In this document: positions 8,391 to 17,212 of the stretch, piece by piece
Position numbering within the stretch: position 1 is the stretch's first letter
How the letters are laid out: each line of letters opens with the position of its first letter
From: Sulfurivermis fontis
Lineage (GTDB): Bacteria > Pseudomonadota > Gammaproteobacteria > Thiohalomonadales > Thiohalomonadaceae
Length of the DNA: 64,000 nt
Assembly (NCBI RefSeq): GCF_004001245.1
Contig: NZ_AP018724.1
Location: 2,720,501-2,784,500, forward strand
Direction of reading: 5' to 3'
The notes under the pieces: generated by a model
What the model saw: the letters and a program-made list of their open reading frames with translations, nothing else
What the model was told of the DNA's origin: nothing
The model's database searches: none
Made by a program: the position numbers and the translations under genes

Positions 8391-8416
8391 AACCGGGCGC
8401 CTTGCGGCGCCCGGTT
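8391..8416 (-). terminator. Rho-independent terminator of aprBA
   Basis: AACCGGGCGCC, loop TTGC, GGCGCCCGGTT: a perfect 11-bp stem. Read on the minus strand it is followed by TTGTTTTCAGG, a T-rich tail. It lies 30 bases beyond the aprA stop. Confidence 0.8.
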
Positions 8417-8445
8417 CGCAGTTCCATCTACTGCCTGGACGGCAC

Positions 8446-10458
8446 TTAGTGAGCAGCCGCCTTGAACAGCTTGGACTTGTCCACCAGGTCCACGTGGGCG
8501 CGCTTGAACACGGTCCACTGCTTGGTGTTCTTGTCATAGATGGAGTTCACGAAGCAGTGCCAGTTCTCCTCATCGACAAAGTTCTTGTCCATGCGGTAGT
8601 AGAAGCCCGGGTAACGGGATTCTTCACGGAACTGGATGTGCTTCATGTGAGCTTCCGCGGTCAGGATGCGGTGGTAGTTCTCCCATGCACGCAGCAGCTC
8701 GTGCAGGTCCTTGGCACGCATCTTCAGCGCGTCTTCCTTCAGCATGCCCAGCTTCTCTTCCGCAACCTTGAGCATGTGCTCGTTGGTCTTGTAGTAGGTG
8801 GCCACGCCCGCAACGTACTCGTCCATGATCTTCTGCAGACGGAACTGCAGCATCTTCGGCGTGATGTAGTTGGGGTTGACGTCGATGGCGGTGGTGTAGT
8901 CCTTGTACTGCAGGTAGGTGCGTACCGGACGGTAGATCTCTTCCACCAGCTCGTCCACGGAGGTGTCCAGCTCGGGGGTCCAGTCCTTGTTGTCGATGAC
9001 GTACTGCACCATGGCCTTGGCGGCCAGACGGCCTTCGGCATGGGAGCCGGAGGAGAACTTGTGACCGGAGGCGCCCACGCCGTCACCGGCGGTGAACAGA
9101 CCCTTGACGGTGGTCATGCCGCGGTAGCCCCAGTTCCAGCCCTTCGGCAGGTGAGCGGGCACGCCCGGCAGGGCCTCGTCGGTGGGCGCACCCACGTCGG
9201 TCGGACCGGAGGTCCAGATACCGCAGCAACCGGAGTGCGAACCCAGCAGGTACGGCTCGGTCGGCATCAGCTCGGAGTTCTTCTTCTCCGGCTCGACGTT
9301 CTCACCGACCCAGATACCGCACTGGCCGACGCACATGTCCAGGAAGTCTTCCCAGGCTTCAGCCTCGAGGTGCTTCACTTCGCGCGGCGACAGGGTTTCG
9401 CGCAGCTTGGCGAGGGCGGTCACGGTATCCATCCAGATGGGACCGCGGCCTTCCTGCATCTCCTTCAGCATCAAGTGGTTACGCAGGCAGGAGGCGGGCA
9501 CGGCAGCCTGGCCGTACGGCGGGTAGTCGTTCAGCAGCTCCTTGTTCTTGGCCATGTACACTTCGCCGAAGGCGTTGGTGGCCTGGGACTTGAACAGCAG
9601 GAACCAGGCGCCGACCGGGCCGTAACCGTCCTTGAAGCGGGCGGGAACGAAGCGGTTTTCCATCATGGTCAGCTCGGCGCCGGCCTCGGCAGCCATGGAG
9701 TAGGTGGAGCCGGAGTTCCACACCGGGTACCAGGCGCGGCCGGTGCCTTCACCCACGGAACGCGGACGGAAGATGTTCACGCAGCCGCCGGCGGCCAGCA
9801 GGATGGCCTTGGCCTTGTAGACATACAGCTTGTGCTCGCGGGTGGAAAAACCGACGGCGCCGGCGACGCGACCCTTGTCGTTCTTGTCGTTGACCAGCTT
9901 GACGATGAACACGCGCTCCTGGATGCGCTCGGAGCCGAGGGCCTTCTTGGCGGCCTCAGCGACGATCCACTTGTAGGATTCGCCGTTGATCATGATCTGC
10001 CACTTGCCGGAACGCACGGGCTTGCCGCCGTCCTTCAGCGCGGGCAGGCCCTTGGAGCCGTCGTGACGCTCGCCGTTCTCGTCGGTCTTCCAGATGGGCA
10101 GGCCCCACTCTTCGAACAGGTGCACGGACTCGTCGACGTGGCGGCCGAGGTCGTAGGCCAGGTCGTCACGGGTGATACCCATCAGGTCGTTGGAGACCAT
10201 GCGGGCATAGTCCGCCGGATCCTGCTCGGGACCGATGTAGGTGTTGATGGCGGACAGACCCTGGGCCACGGCGCCGGAGCGGTCCATGGCGGCCTTGTCG
10301 ACCAGCTTGATCTTCATTTCGCGGCCCAGCTTGGCTTCAGCCGCCTTGGCCCACGGCATGATTTCGTAGGCGGCGCCGCAGCAGGCCATACCGCCACCAA
10401 TCAGGAGGACGTCTACCTCTTCCTGAATTACTTCCGGATTACCAAATTCACCAGCCAT
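8446..10458 (-). CDS. aprA: Adenylylsulfate (APS) reductase alpha subunit AprA
   Basis: A 670-residue flavoprotein subunit of dissimilatory APS reductase, similar in length to other AprA. The N-terminal FAD-binding stretch is VDVLLIGGGMACCGAAYE (about 15-32). Other conserved parts are AILLAAGGCVNIFRP, GTGRAWYPVWNSGSTY and GLFTAGDGVGASGHKFSSG. In a sulfur oxidizer it works in reverse: FAD joins sulfite and AMP to give APS, and electrons leave through the iron-sulfur clusters of AprB. It lacks a signal peptide and is cytoplasmic. It follows aprB by 30 bases. No aprM or qmo gene lies next to it, so the membrane electron acceptor is not encoded here. Confidence 0.97.
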   Translation of the reverse strand: MAGEFGNPEVIQEEVDVLLIGGGMACCGAAYEIMPWAKAAEAKLGREMKIKLVDKAAMDRSGAVAQGLSAINTYIGPEQDPADYARMVSNDLMGITRDDLAYDLGRHVDESVHLFEEWGLPIWKTDENGERHDGSKGLPALKDGGKPVRSGKWQIMINGESYKWIVAEAAKKALGSERIQERVFIVKLVNDKNDKGRVAGAVGFSTREHKLYVYKAKAILLAAGGCVNIFRPRSVGEGTGRAWYPVWNSGSTYSMAAEAGAELTMMENRFVPARFKDGYGPVGAWFLLFKSQATNAFGEVYMAKNKELLNDYPPYGQAAVPASCLRNHLMLKEMQEGRGPIWMDTVTALAKLRETLSPREVKHLEAEAWEDFLDMCVGQCGIWVGENVEPEKKNSELMPTEPYLLGSHSGCCGIWTSGPTDVGAPTDEALPGVPAHLPKGWNWGYRGMTTVKGLFTAGDGVGASGHKFSSGSHAEGRLAAKAMVQYVIDNKDWTPELDTSVDELVEEIYRPVRTYLQYKDYTTAIDVNPNYITPKMLQFRLQKIMDEYVAGVATYYKTNEHMLKVAEEKLGMLKEDALKMRAKDLHELLRAWENYHRILTAEAHMKHIQFREESRYPGFYYRMDKNFVDEENWHCFVNSIYDKNTKQWTVFKRAHVDLVDKSKLFKAAAH

Positions 10459-10488
10459 TGTTTGCTCCTAATTTCGTCAGGTCCGTAA

Positions 10489-10962
10489 TTACTTGCGGAT
10501 CAGCTCGGCCGGGTTGCCGGCGCGGTAGCCCTTCTGCTCCATATGGTTGAAGAAACCGGCCTCGCCGATCTTCGCCAGGTCAGCAGCCGGCTTGCCGCCG
10601 TACGGGTCGATGGAGCCTTCCGGAGTGGTACGGATGGGGAACTTGAAGCGCTTCATGGTGCCGTTGCGGAACTTGATGGTCCACATGATGGAATCGGAAC
10701 CACGCAGCGGCTGCACGGAGCCGCCCAGCGGGACGATGTCGGCATAGTGACGGGCCTCGATGGCCTGCTGCGGGCAAATCTTCACGCAGGAATAGCACTC
10801 CCAGCACTGCTCGGGCTCCTGGTTGAAGGCGCGCATGGCGTGGCCGGTTTCGGAGCCGTCCTTGTCCAGCTTCATCAGATCGTGCGGGCAGATGTACATG
10901 CAAGCGGTCTTGTCCTGACCCTTGCAGCCATCGCATTTGTCGGTACGTACAAATGTCGGCAT
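10489..10962 (-). CDS. aprB: Adenylylsulfate reductase beta subunit AprB
   Basis: A 157-residue ferredoxin-like subunit carrying two [4Fe-4S] clusters. The cysteines are at 10, 13, 21 and 25 (CDGCKGQDKTACMYIC) and at 53, 56, 59 and 63 (CWECYSCVKIC). The C-terminal tail (WTIKFRNGTMKRFKFPIRT) is the part that wraps around AprA in known structures. It passes electrons between the AprA flavin and the membrane acceptor. AAGGAG sits eight bases before the ATG. It is the first gene of aprBA and is divergent from soeABC, sharing a 477-bp promoter region. Confidence 0.97.
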   Translation of the reverse strand: MPTFVRTDKCDGCKGQDKTACMYICPHDLMKLDKDGSETGHAMRAFNQEPEQCWECYSCVKICPQQAIEARHYADIVPLGGSVQPLRGSDSIMWTIKFRNGTMKRFKFPIRTTPEGSIDPYGGKPAADLAKIGEAGFFNHMEQKGYRAGNPAELIRK

Positions 10963-11439
10963 TTGTTGTGCTCCTTATGTGTTAACTGCAGTTGAGAATC
11001 CACACCGCGACGCGGCATCCAGTCGTTGTGGCGCTCCTCGAGCGCTGCGCAAGCAACTGCTGGACATGGCCCCTGTCACGATCCGGCCGCATGCGGCCCA
11101 GACCCTGAGACACCCAAACGGAACCATCCAGTCCTAGGGACCGCTACCTTACTCGGCTAGCCGGGGGGTGCCAAACAGAAGTATCTTTCGCTGGCATAAG
11201 TGGCCTTTATTGTTTGCCAAATGCCGGATTTTCTATTCCCAATGGGATAGACGACGGCAGGAGGGACTACATTTAGGGATGTATAACGAGACAGTCGGGT
11301 TTTGATATATTAGAAAAAAGCGATATTTTGTTAGACCCATTCTAATAAGTCCAAAGGACAAGCCACGAGGTCCGCGCGGGCAGTATAGCGCGGGCCTCTT
11401 GTTTTCTGGCCGGTATTTAACTTCAGCGCGAGTGACACT
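10963..11439. promoter_or_regulatory. Shared aprBA/soeABC intergenic region (477 bp)
   Basis: No gene is seen here. The part from about 11200 to 11350 is clearly AT-richer than its surroundings and is the likely location of the divergent promoters. Visible symmetry includes an imperfect palindrome TATTCCCAATGGGATA near 11236 and an inverted pair ATTAGAA/TTCTAAT around 11310-11346. These could be operators, but no known regulator consensus fits. The soeA-proximal end carries a strong hairpin, listed separately. No convincing sigma-54 site was found. Confidence 0.5.
11367..11407 (+). terminator. Terminator-like hairpin in the soeA leader
   Basis: GAGGTCCGCGC and GCGCGGGCCTC form an 11-bp stem with one G-U pair around a 10-base loop, followed by TTGTTTTCT. 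It lies 33 bases upstream of soeA, on its coding strand. It either stops transcripts coming from upstream or acts as an attenuator in the soeA leader; sequence alone does not decide. Confidence 0.55.
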
Positions 11440-14331
11440 ATGAGTGAGTCCCCCAACAAGGCGGCCGGCGGCCGCGTCGAAGTAAAAAACACCACATGCT
11501 ATATGTGTGCGTGCCGCTGCGGCATCCGCGTCACCCTGCGTGACGGCGAGGTGCGGTATATCCAGGGCAATCCCAACCACCCCCTCAACAAGGGCGTGAT
11601 CTGCGCCAAGGGCAGCTCCGGCATCATGAAGCAGTACTCGCCGGCGCGCCTGACCCGCCCGCTGCGCCGCAAGGCCGGTGCCGAGCGCGGCGCCGGCGAG
11701 TTCGAGCCGATCTCCTGGGAAGAGGCCTTCGCCACCATCGAGGAGCGCCTGGCCCACATCCGCGCCACCGACCCGAAGAAGTTCGCCCTGTTCACCGGCC
11801 GCGATCAGATGCAGGCCCTGACCGGCCTGTTCGCCAAGCAGTTCGGCACCCCCAACTACGCCGCCCACGGCGGCTTCTGCTCGGTGAACATGGCCGCCGG
11901 CCTGATCTACACCATCGGCGGCTCCTTCTGGGAGTTCGGCGGCCCGGACCTGGAGCGCGCCAAGCTGTTCGTGATGATCGGCACCGCCGAGGACCACCAC
12001 TCCAACCCGATGAAGATCGAGTTGGCCAAGTTCAAGCGCAACGGCGGCCGCTTCATCTCCATCAACCCGGTGCGCACCGGCTACTCGGCCATCGCCGACG
12101 AATGGGTTCCCATCAAGCCGGGCACCGACGGCGCCCTGCTGCTGGCCCTGATCCACGAGCTGATCAAGCAGGGCCTGTACGACCGTGACTTCCTCACCCA
12201 GTACACCAACGCCGCCGAGCTGGTGAACCTGAACCCGAACGACCCGGAATACGGCATGTTCGTACGCTTCGAGATACCGCCGGAGGAAGGCTGCTTCGAC
12301 CCGCAGAACAAGCTGTGGTGGGACCGCGAGCTGAACAAGCCCATCTCCACCCACACCCCGGGCGCCGACCCGCGCCTGCTGGGCGAATTCAAGCTGTCCG
12401 ACGGCACCCCGGTGAAGCCGGCCTTCCAACTGCTCAAGGAACGCGTCGAGCAATACACCCCGGAATGGGCCGCCGACATCACCGGCATCCCGGCCGACAC
12501 CATCCGCCGCCTGGCCCATGAGATGGGCATCACCGCCCGTGACGAGAAGATCGAGCTGCCCATCGCCTGGACCGACGTGTGGGAGAACGAGCACAAGTCC
12601 GTCACCGGCAACCCGGTGGCCTTCCACGCCATGCGCGGCCTGGCCGCCCACTCCAACGGCTTCCAGACCATCCGCGCCCTCGGCATCCTGATGACCATCC
12701 TGGGCACCATCGACCGCCCGGGCGGCTTCCGCCACAAGGCGCCGTTCCCGCGCCCGATCCCGCCCTGCCCGAAGACCCCGACCAAGCCGGAGGATGTGCA
12801 GCCCAACACGCCGCTCAACGGCATGCCGCTGGGCTGGCCGGCGGACCCGGACGACCTGTTCGTCGACGACCAGGGCAACCCGGTACGCATCGACAAGGGT
12901 TTCTCCTGGGAATACCCGCTGTCGGTGCACGGCCTGATGCACAACGCCATCACCAACGCCTGGCGCGGCGACCCGTACAAGATCGACACCCTGCTGATCT
13001 TCATGGCCAACATGTCGTGGAACTCCACCATGAACGCCGAGCAGGTGCGCAAGATGCTCAACGACAAGGACGAGAACGGCGAATACAAGATCCCGTTCCT
13101 CATCGTCGCCGACGCCTTCCAGTCGGAAATGGTGGCCTTCGCCGATCTGGTGCTGCCGGACACTACCTATCTGGAACGCCACGACGTCATGTCCATGCTG
13201 GACCGTCCGATCTCCGAGTTCGACGGCCCGGTGGACTCGGTGCGCATCCCCGTGCTGCCGCCCACCGGCGAGTGCAAGCCGTTCCAGGAAGTGCTCATCG
13301 AGATCGGCTCGCGCCTCAAGCTGCCGGCCTTCGTGGATGCCGCCGGCAAACGCAAGTACCGCGACTACCCGGACTTCATCACCAACTTCGAGACCGCCCC
13401 CGGTTCCGGCATCGGCTTCCTCGCCGGCTGGCGCGGCAAGGGCGGCGAGAAGCACATGCGCGGCGAGCCCAACCCGAACCAGTGGAAGATGTACGAAAAG
13501 AACAACTGCGTGTTCCACTACGAGATGCCCAAGTCCTACCAGTACATGCGCAACTGGAACCAGGGCTATCTGCAATGGGCGCAGTCCAACGCCTTGACCC
13601 GCTACGCCGAGCCGATCAACTGCCACATCTACTCCGAGGTACTGCAGAAGTTCCGCCTCGCCGCCCAGGGCAAGACCAACGGCCGCCAGCCGCCGGAACA
13701 CCTGCGCAAGCGCGTGGAGACTTTCTTCGACCCGCTGCCGTTCTTCTACGAGCCGCTGGAGTCGCAGTTGTCCGACAAGCACAAGTACCCGCTCAACGCC
13801 GTGACCCAGCGCCCGATGGCCATGTACCACTCGTGGGACAGCCAGAACGCCTGGCTGCGCCAGATCCACACCTACAATCACCTCTACGTGCATCCATCCG
13901 TCGGCGCCGCCGCCGGCTTCGATGACGGCGACTGGGTGTGGGTGGAATCGCAGTGGGGCAAGGTGCGCTGCCTCAGCAAGTTCTCCGAGGCCGTGGAGCC
14001 GGGCACGGTGTGGACCTGGAACGCCATCGGCAAGGCCGCCGGTGCCTGGAACCTCGACCCGATGGCCAACGAGTCCAAGCAGGGCTTCCTGCTCAACCAC
14101 GTCATCAGCGAGGAGTTGCCACCGCACGACGCCGGCGATCATGTCTCCAACTCCGACCCGGTCACCGGCCAGGCCGCCTGGTACGACGTGCGCGTGCGCG
14201 TCTACAAGGCCGGCGATGAGGAACCGAAGGAAACCTTCCCGCAGTTCGACCCCATGCCGTCCGCACCGGGCACCCCGCCGCGCCGGCCGTGGCAGAACTA
14301 CTTCGCGGGCCGTTTCCAGAAGAAGGCGTGA
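11440..14331 (+). CDS. soeA: Sulfite dehydrogenase molybdopterin subunit SoeA
   Basis: A 963-residue molybdopterin oxidoreductase of the DMSO reductase family. Cysteines at 20, 23, 27 and 55 bind a [4Fe-4S] cluster. There is no twin-arginine signal, so it is cytoplasmic, as expected of SoeA, which oxidizes sulfite to sulfate on the inner face of the membrane. The large subunits of polysulfide and thiosulfate reductases are related; assignment to Soe rests on the missing Tat signal, the soeB-soeC companions and the neighbouring aprBA. GAG lies some bases before the ATG but the ribosome site is weak. A dispersed repeat separates it from soeB. Confidence 0.9.
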   Translation: MSESPNKAAGGRVEVKNTTCYMCACRCGIRVTLRDGEVRYIQGNPNHPLNKGVICAKGSSGIMKQYSPARLTRPLRRKAGAERGAGEFEPISWEEAFATIEERLAHIRATDPKKFALFTGRDQMQALTGLFAKQFGTPNYAAHGGFCSVNMAAGLIYTIGGSFWEFGGPDLERAKLFVMIGTAEDHHSNPMKIELAKFKRNGGRFISINPVRTGYSAIADEWVPIKPGTDGALLLALIHELIKQGLYDRDFLTQYTNAAELVNLNPNDPEYGMFVRFEIPPEEGCFDPQNKLWWDRELNKPISTHTPGADPRLLGEFKLSDGTPVKPAFQLLKERVEQYTPEWAADITGIPADTIRRLAHEMGITARDEKIELPIAWTDVWENEHKSVTGNPVAFHAMRGLAAHSNGFQTIRALGILMTILGTIDRPGGFRHKAPFPRPIPPCPKTPTKPEDVQPNTPLNGMPLGWPADPDDLFVDDQGNPVRIDKGFSWEYPLSVHGLMHNAITNAWRGDPYKIDTLLIFMANMSWNSTMNAEQVRKMLNDKDENGEYKIPFLIVADAFQSEMVAFADLVLPDTTYLERHDVMSMLDRPISEFDGPVDSVRIPVLPPTGECKPFQEVLIEIGSRLKLPAFVDAAGKRKYRDYPDFITNFETAPGSGIGFLAGWRGKGGEKHMRGEPNPNQWKMYEKNNCVFHYEMPKSYQYMRNWNQGYLQWAQSNALTRYAEPINCHIYSEVLQKFRLAAQGKTNGRQPPEHLRKRVETFFDPLPFFYEPLESQLSDKHKYPLNAVTQRPMAMYHSWDSQNAWLRQIHTYNHLYVHPSVGAAAGFDDGDWVWVESQWGKVRCLSKFSEAVEPGTVWTWNAIGKAAGAWNLDPMANESKQGFLLNHVISEELPPHDAGDHVSNSDPVTGQAAWYDVRVRVYKAGDEEPKETFPQFDPMPSAPGTPPRRPWQNYFAGRFQKKA

Positions 14332-14345
14332 GGCCAACGACGTTA

Positions 14346-14439
14346 AACGCAAAGGCGCGAAGGCCGCAAAGATCGCAAAGGGAAATGAACGCCAAAAGCC
14401 GCACTCGCATTCTTTGCGGCCCTTTGCGCCCTTTGCGTT
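14346..14439. repeat. GCAAAG heptad inverted repeat between soeA and soeB
   Basis: The left arm 14346-14380 (AACGCAAAGGCGCGAAGG, CCGCAAAG, TCGCAAAG) faces a right arm 14412-14439. The complement of the right arm reads AACGCAAAGGGCGCAAAG then GGCCGCAAAG. The arms are nearly the same over about 26 bp, with a 31-base loop. It lies inside the soe operon and resembles the element split by ISL3 copy 1. Confidence 0.65.
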
Positions 14440-14464
14440 GAAAGCTTTTAAAAGGTTAAGAGAA

Positions 14465-15193
14465 ATGACTCAACTAGCACTCGTAATCGATTTGAACGTC
14501 TGCGTCGGCTGCCACGCCTGCGTGACCTCGTGCAAGCAGTGGAACACCTCGTCGGAGAAGTCCGGCCCGCTGTTCGACGATCGGCCGTACGGACAGGACC
14601 CGACCGGCACCTTCTTCAACCGCGTGCAGACCTACGAGATCGGCTGCTTCCCCAACACCGAAACGCTGCACTTCCCCAAGAGCTGCCTGCACTGCGAGGA
14701 CGCCCCCTGCGTCCCGGTCTGCCCCACCGGCGCCAGCCACAAGCGCGCCGAGGACGGCATCGTGCTGGTGGACTACGACAAGTGCATCGGCTGCAAGTAC
14801 TGCTCCTGGGCCTGCCCCTACGGCGCGCGCGAATTCGACGAATACCAGAAGGTGATGAAGAAGTGCACCCTCTGCGTCGACCGTATCTACGACGAAAAGC
14901 TGCCCGAGTCCGAGCGCAAGCCCGCCTGCGTGCTGGCCTGCCCCACCTCGGCGCGCCTGTTCGGCGACGTGCACGATCCGGAGTCGCAGGTGTCGGTGGC
15001 GATCCGCGAGCAGGGCGGTTACCAACTGATGCCCGAGTGGGGCACCAAGCCGGCCAACCACTACCTGCCGCGGCGCAAGACGCGCATGCACATCCACGAG
15101 GATGAGCTCAAGCGCACCGACAACCCGCTCAAGAAGGAAGACATCCGCCACGGCACCAGCGACGACGTCACGCTGGACGACTGGCTCATGTAA
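14465..15193 (+). CDS. soeB: Sulfite dehydrogenase iron-sulfur subunit SoeB
   Basis: A 242-residue DmsB/PhsB-like protein with four cysteine groups for [4Fe-4S] clusters: CVGCHACVTSC near the N-terminus, CLHCEDAPCVPVC, CIGCKYCSWAC and CTLC with a later CVLAC. It moves electrons from SoeA to the membrane subunit. The ATG at 14465 is chosen because the ferredoxin fold begins directly after it; the frame is open further upstream only through the end of soeA. It lies between two different heptad-repeat elements (14346-14439 and 15197-15271). Confidence 0.92.
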   Translation: MTQLALVIDLNVCVGCHACVTSCKQWNTSSEKSGPLFDDRPYGQDPTGTFFNRVQTYEIGCFPNTETLHFPKSCLHCEDAPCVPVCPTGASHKRAEDGIVLVDYDKCIGCKYCSWACPYGAREFDEYQKVMKKCTLCVDRIYDEKLPESERKPACVLACPTSARLFGDVHDPESQVSVAIREQGGYQLMPEWGTKPANHYLPRRKTRMHIHEDELKRTDNPLKKEDIRHGTSDDVTLDDWLM

Positions 15194-15196
15194 AGA

Positions 15197-15271
15197 AGTC
15201 GCAAGTTGCAGGTGGCAAGTTGCAAGAAAACGGCAACCCCACTTGTAACTTGAAACTTGCAACTTGTAACT
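15197..15271. repeat. CAAGTTG heptad inverted repeat between soeB and soeC
   Basis: Two 30-base arms (15197-15226 and 15242-15271) match in inverted orientation at 24 of 30 positions and show a 7-base rhythm (GCAAGTT units against AACTTGT/AACTTGC). The loop is 15 bases. The end of the right arm supplies the sequence just before the GGAG ribosome site of soeC, so a hairpin here could affect soeC translation. Confidence 0.65.
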
Positions 15272-15281
15272 GGAGTTCAAA

Positions 15282-16268
15282 ATGCATCCGGCATTCTCGG
15301 TAATCTTTCTGACCACCCTCATCGGCGTCGGCCAGGGCCTGTTCCTCGCCCTGTTCAGCGCCCAGGCCTACGGCATGGCCAAGCTGCTGCCGGCACAAAG
15401 CGGCAGCTTCTTCGCCAACGGCAGCTTCCTCGCCCTGCTGTTCCTGCTCGGCGGCCTGTTCGCCGCGGTGTTCCACCTCGGCAAGCCCAGCTACATGTTC
15501 ACCCGCGCCTGGCGCGGCATGACCCAATGGCGCACCTCCTGGCTGTCGCGTGAGCTGATCGCCATGCCGGCGATGATGGGTCTGACCTTCCTCTACGCCG
15601 TGTTCCACTGGTTCGGCTGGGACGTGGACCTGTTCGGCTGGCATGTCACCGGCCAGTTGTCCCTCGTCGTCGGCATCGTCGGCGTGCTCGCTGCCATCGC
15701 CCTGTTCGTCTGCACCGGCATGATCTACGCGGCGGTGAAGTTCCTGCAGGAATGGGCCAGCCCGCTCACCGTGGTGAATTATTTCCTCCTCGGCAGCGCC
15801 TCCGGCTTCACCTGCGCCACCGTCTACGCCTCCTACCAGGGCGTCGAGCAGGAGCTGGTGCACTTCTTCGGCGGCTGGGCCATCGCGCTGACCGTACTGG
15901 GCTTCGCCACCCGCGGCTTCTCCCTGCTGCGCAACGCCCGCATCAAACGCAAATCCACCTTGCAGACCGCCATCGGCGTGCGTCACACCCACATCCAGCA
16001 GAAGGCCATGGGCATGATGGGCGGCTCCTACAACACCCGCGAATACAGCCACGGCAAGACCGGCGCCTTCCTCAAGTCGGTGAAGTGGCTCTTCCTGGTA
16101 TTGGTGTTCGTGGTCCCGGTCATCCTGCTGGCCCTCGGCCTCAGCGCCGACCACAACGCCCTGCTGCTGCTCGCCTTCATGACCCAGTACGTCGGTCTGC
16201 TGTTCGAACGCTGGTTCTTCTTCGCCCAGGCGAACCATCCGCAGAACCTGTACTACCAGACCATCTGA
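15282..16268 (+). CDS. soeC: Sulfite dehydrogenase membrane subunit SoeC
   Basis: A 328-residue integral membrane protein of the DmsC type with about eight or nine hydrophobic helices. It begins HPAFSVIFLTTLIGVGQGLF and has another clear helix at YFLLGSASGFTCATVY. It anchors SoeAB to the cytoplasmic side of the inner membrane and passes electrons to quinone. GGAG lies eight bases before the ATG. A strong terminator follows at 16291, so soeABC is a unit of three genes. Confidence 0.92.
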   Translation: MHPAFSVIFLTTLIGVGQGLFLALFSAQAYGMAKLLPAQSGSFFANGSFLALLFLLGGLFAAVFHLGKPSYMFTRAWRGMTQWRTSWLSRELIAMPAMMGLTFLYAVFHWFGWDVDLFGWHVTGQLSLVVGIVGVLAAIALFVCTGMIYAAVKFLQEWASPLTVVNYFLLGSASGFTCATVYASYQGVEQELVHFFGGWAIALTVLGFATRGFSLLRNARIKRKSTLQTAIGVRHTHIQQKAMGMMGGSYNTREYSHGKTGAFLKSVKWLFLVLVFVVPVILLALGLSADHNALLLLAFMTQYVGLLFERWFFFAQANHPQNLYYQTI

Positions 16269-16290
16269 GCAGTCCGCTGATGCAGCAAAG

Positions 16291-16320
16291 AAAAAGGCGC
16301 CGCAAGGCGCCTTTTTCTTT
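16291..16320 (+). terminator. Rho-independent terminator of soeABC
   Basis: AAAAAGGCGCC, tetraloop GCAA, GGCGCCTTTTT, then CTTT: a perfect 11-bp stem with a GNRA loop and T-tail, 22 bases beyond the soeC stop. Confidence 0.92.
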
Positions 16321-16361
16321 TCCCGACCGGGCATCGGGCATCATTGCACACCCGACATCCA

Positions 16362-16390
16362 GGTATTACACTCTGTTATCAAGTAATACC
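16362..16390. promoter_or_regulatory. Inverted-repeat operator of the vapBC module
   Basis: GGTATTAC at 16362-16369 and GTAATACC at 16383-16390 are perfect 8-bp arms with a 13-base spacer, 14 bases before the antitoxin start and touching its ribosome site. AbrB/VapB-type antitoxins bind such palindromes to repress their own operon; binding here is inferred. Confidence 0.65.
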
Positions 16391-16404
16391 CGAGGAGGTT
16401 TGCC

Positions 16405-16644
16405 ATGCCGACAACACTTACCAGCAAGGGCCAGGTGACGATCCCCAAGCAGATTCGCGACGCCCTGAATCTGGAGCCGGGGTCCAGGGTCGATTTCACC
16501 GTCAACCGCGATGGCGAGGTGGTAATACACAAGGTCGATGCCCGTCCGAGTCGCAAACACGACCGCTTCGAGGCAGCCCGCGGCAAGGCCGATGTGAAAT
16601 GGCGCACCGACGAGCTGATGGCACTGCTGCGCGGTGAGGAGTAA
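16405..16644 (+). CDS. vapB: AbrB/MazE-type antitoxin (VapB)
   Basis: A 79-residue antitoxin. Its N-terminal swapped-hairpin DNA-binding domain is recognised by TSKGQVTIPKQIRDAL and LEPGSRVDF (residues 5-32). The C-terminal tail (WRTDELMALLRGEE) is the part expected to bind and block the toxin. GAGGAGG lies eight bases before the ATG. Its stop overlaps the toxin start by one base (TAATG). It probably represses its own operon through the palindrome at 16362-16390. Confidence 0.88.
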   Translation: MPTTLTSKGQVTIPKQIRDALNLEPGSRVDFTVNRDGEVVIHKVDARPSRKHDRFEAARGKADVKWRTDELMALLRGEE

Positions 16645-17054
16645 TGCTACTCGTCGATACCAACGTCCTGGTTGATGTTCTGGAGGACGAGCCGGGCTGG
16701 GCCGACTGGTCCATCAACCAGTTACGGGCGCAATCCAAGGTTCATCGCCTGGCCATCAATCCGATCATTTATGCCGAATTGTCGCTAACCTTCTCCACCG
16801 TCGAGGCCCTCGACCAGGCCATCAACGATCTCAGACTCACGATGATCGAGTTGCCGCACCCAGCACTGTTCCTGGCCGGCAAGGCATTCGTGCGCTACCG
16901 CCGACAGGGTGGCACGAAGGGTAACGTGCTGGCGGACTTTTTCATCGGTGCCCACGCCGCCGTCAGCGACTATCCATTGCTGACGCGCGACACAGGACGC
17001 TATGCATCCTACTTTCCGAGCGTGCGATTGATCACGCCGACGGATGACGACTAA
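16644..17054 (+). CDS. vapC: PIN-domain ribonuclease toxin (VapC)
   Basis: A 136-residue PIN-domain protein. The four acidic residues of the Mg-dependent nuclease site are visible: D5 (LLVDTNVLVD), E45 (IIYAELSL), D98 (VLADFFIGAHA) and D116 (LLTRDTGRY). VapC toxins cleave tRNA or rRNA when their antitoxin is degraded. Start overlap with vapB (TAATG) indicates coupled translation, as usual for such pairs. All key residues are present, so it appears functional. It is the first gene of the island that separates soeABC from sat. Confidence 0.9.
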   Translation: MLLVDTNVLVDVLEDEPGWADWSINQLRAQSKVHRLAINPIIYAELSLTFSTVEALDQAINDLRLTMIELPHPALFLAGKAFVRYRRQGGTKGNVLADFFIGAHAAVSDYPLLTRDTGRYASYFPSVRLITPTDDD

Positions 17055-17212
17055 GGAAATGCAACACTAACGGAAATCGTAGTACGTCCCCGATTGTCCC
17101 CGGTGCGCACGGAGCTTTGGCATTTGTTGTAGTATCTACCCACGCTGACCACAGCATTGGCCGCTCGCCCCCCGGCCGGCAACCTACAGGAACCGCCTCC
17201 GGGGATGGCACC

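Noticed and set aside
11190-11225. Sigma-54 promoter before soeA
   Set aside because: TGG and TGC elements occur but the spacing is wrong (18 instead of 16 bases).
11233-14352. 1039-residue frame antisense to soeA
   Set aside because: High-GC shadow of soeA: low-complexity Val/Gly/Arg/His-rich product, no recognisable domain.
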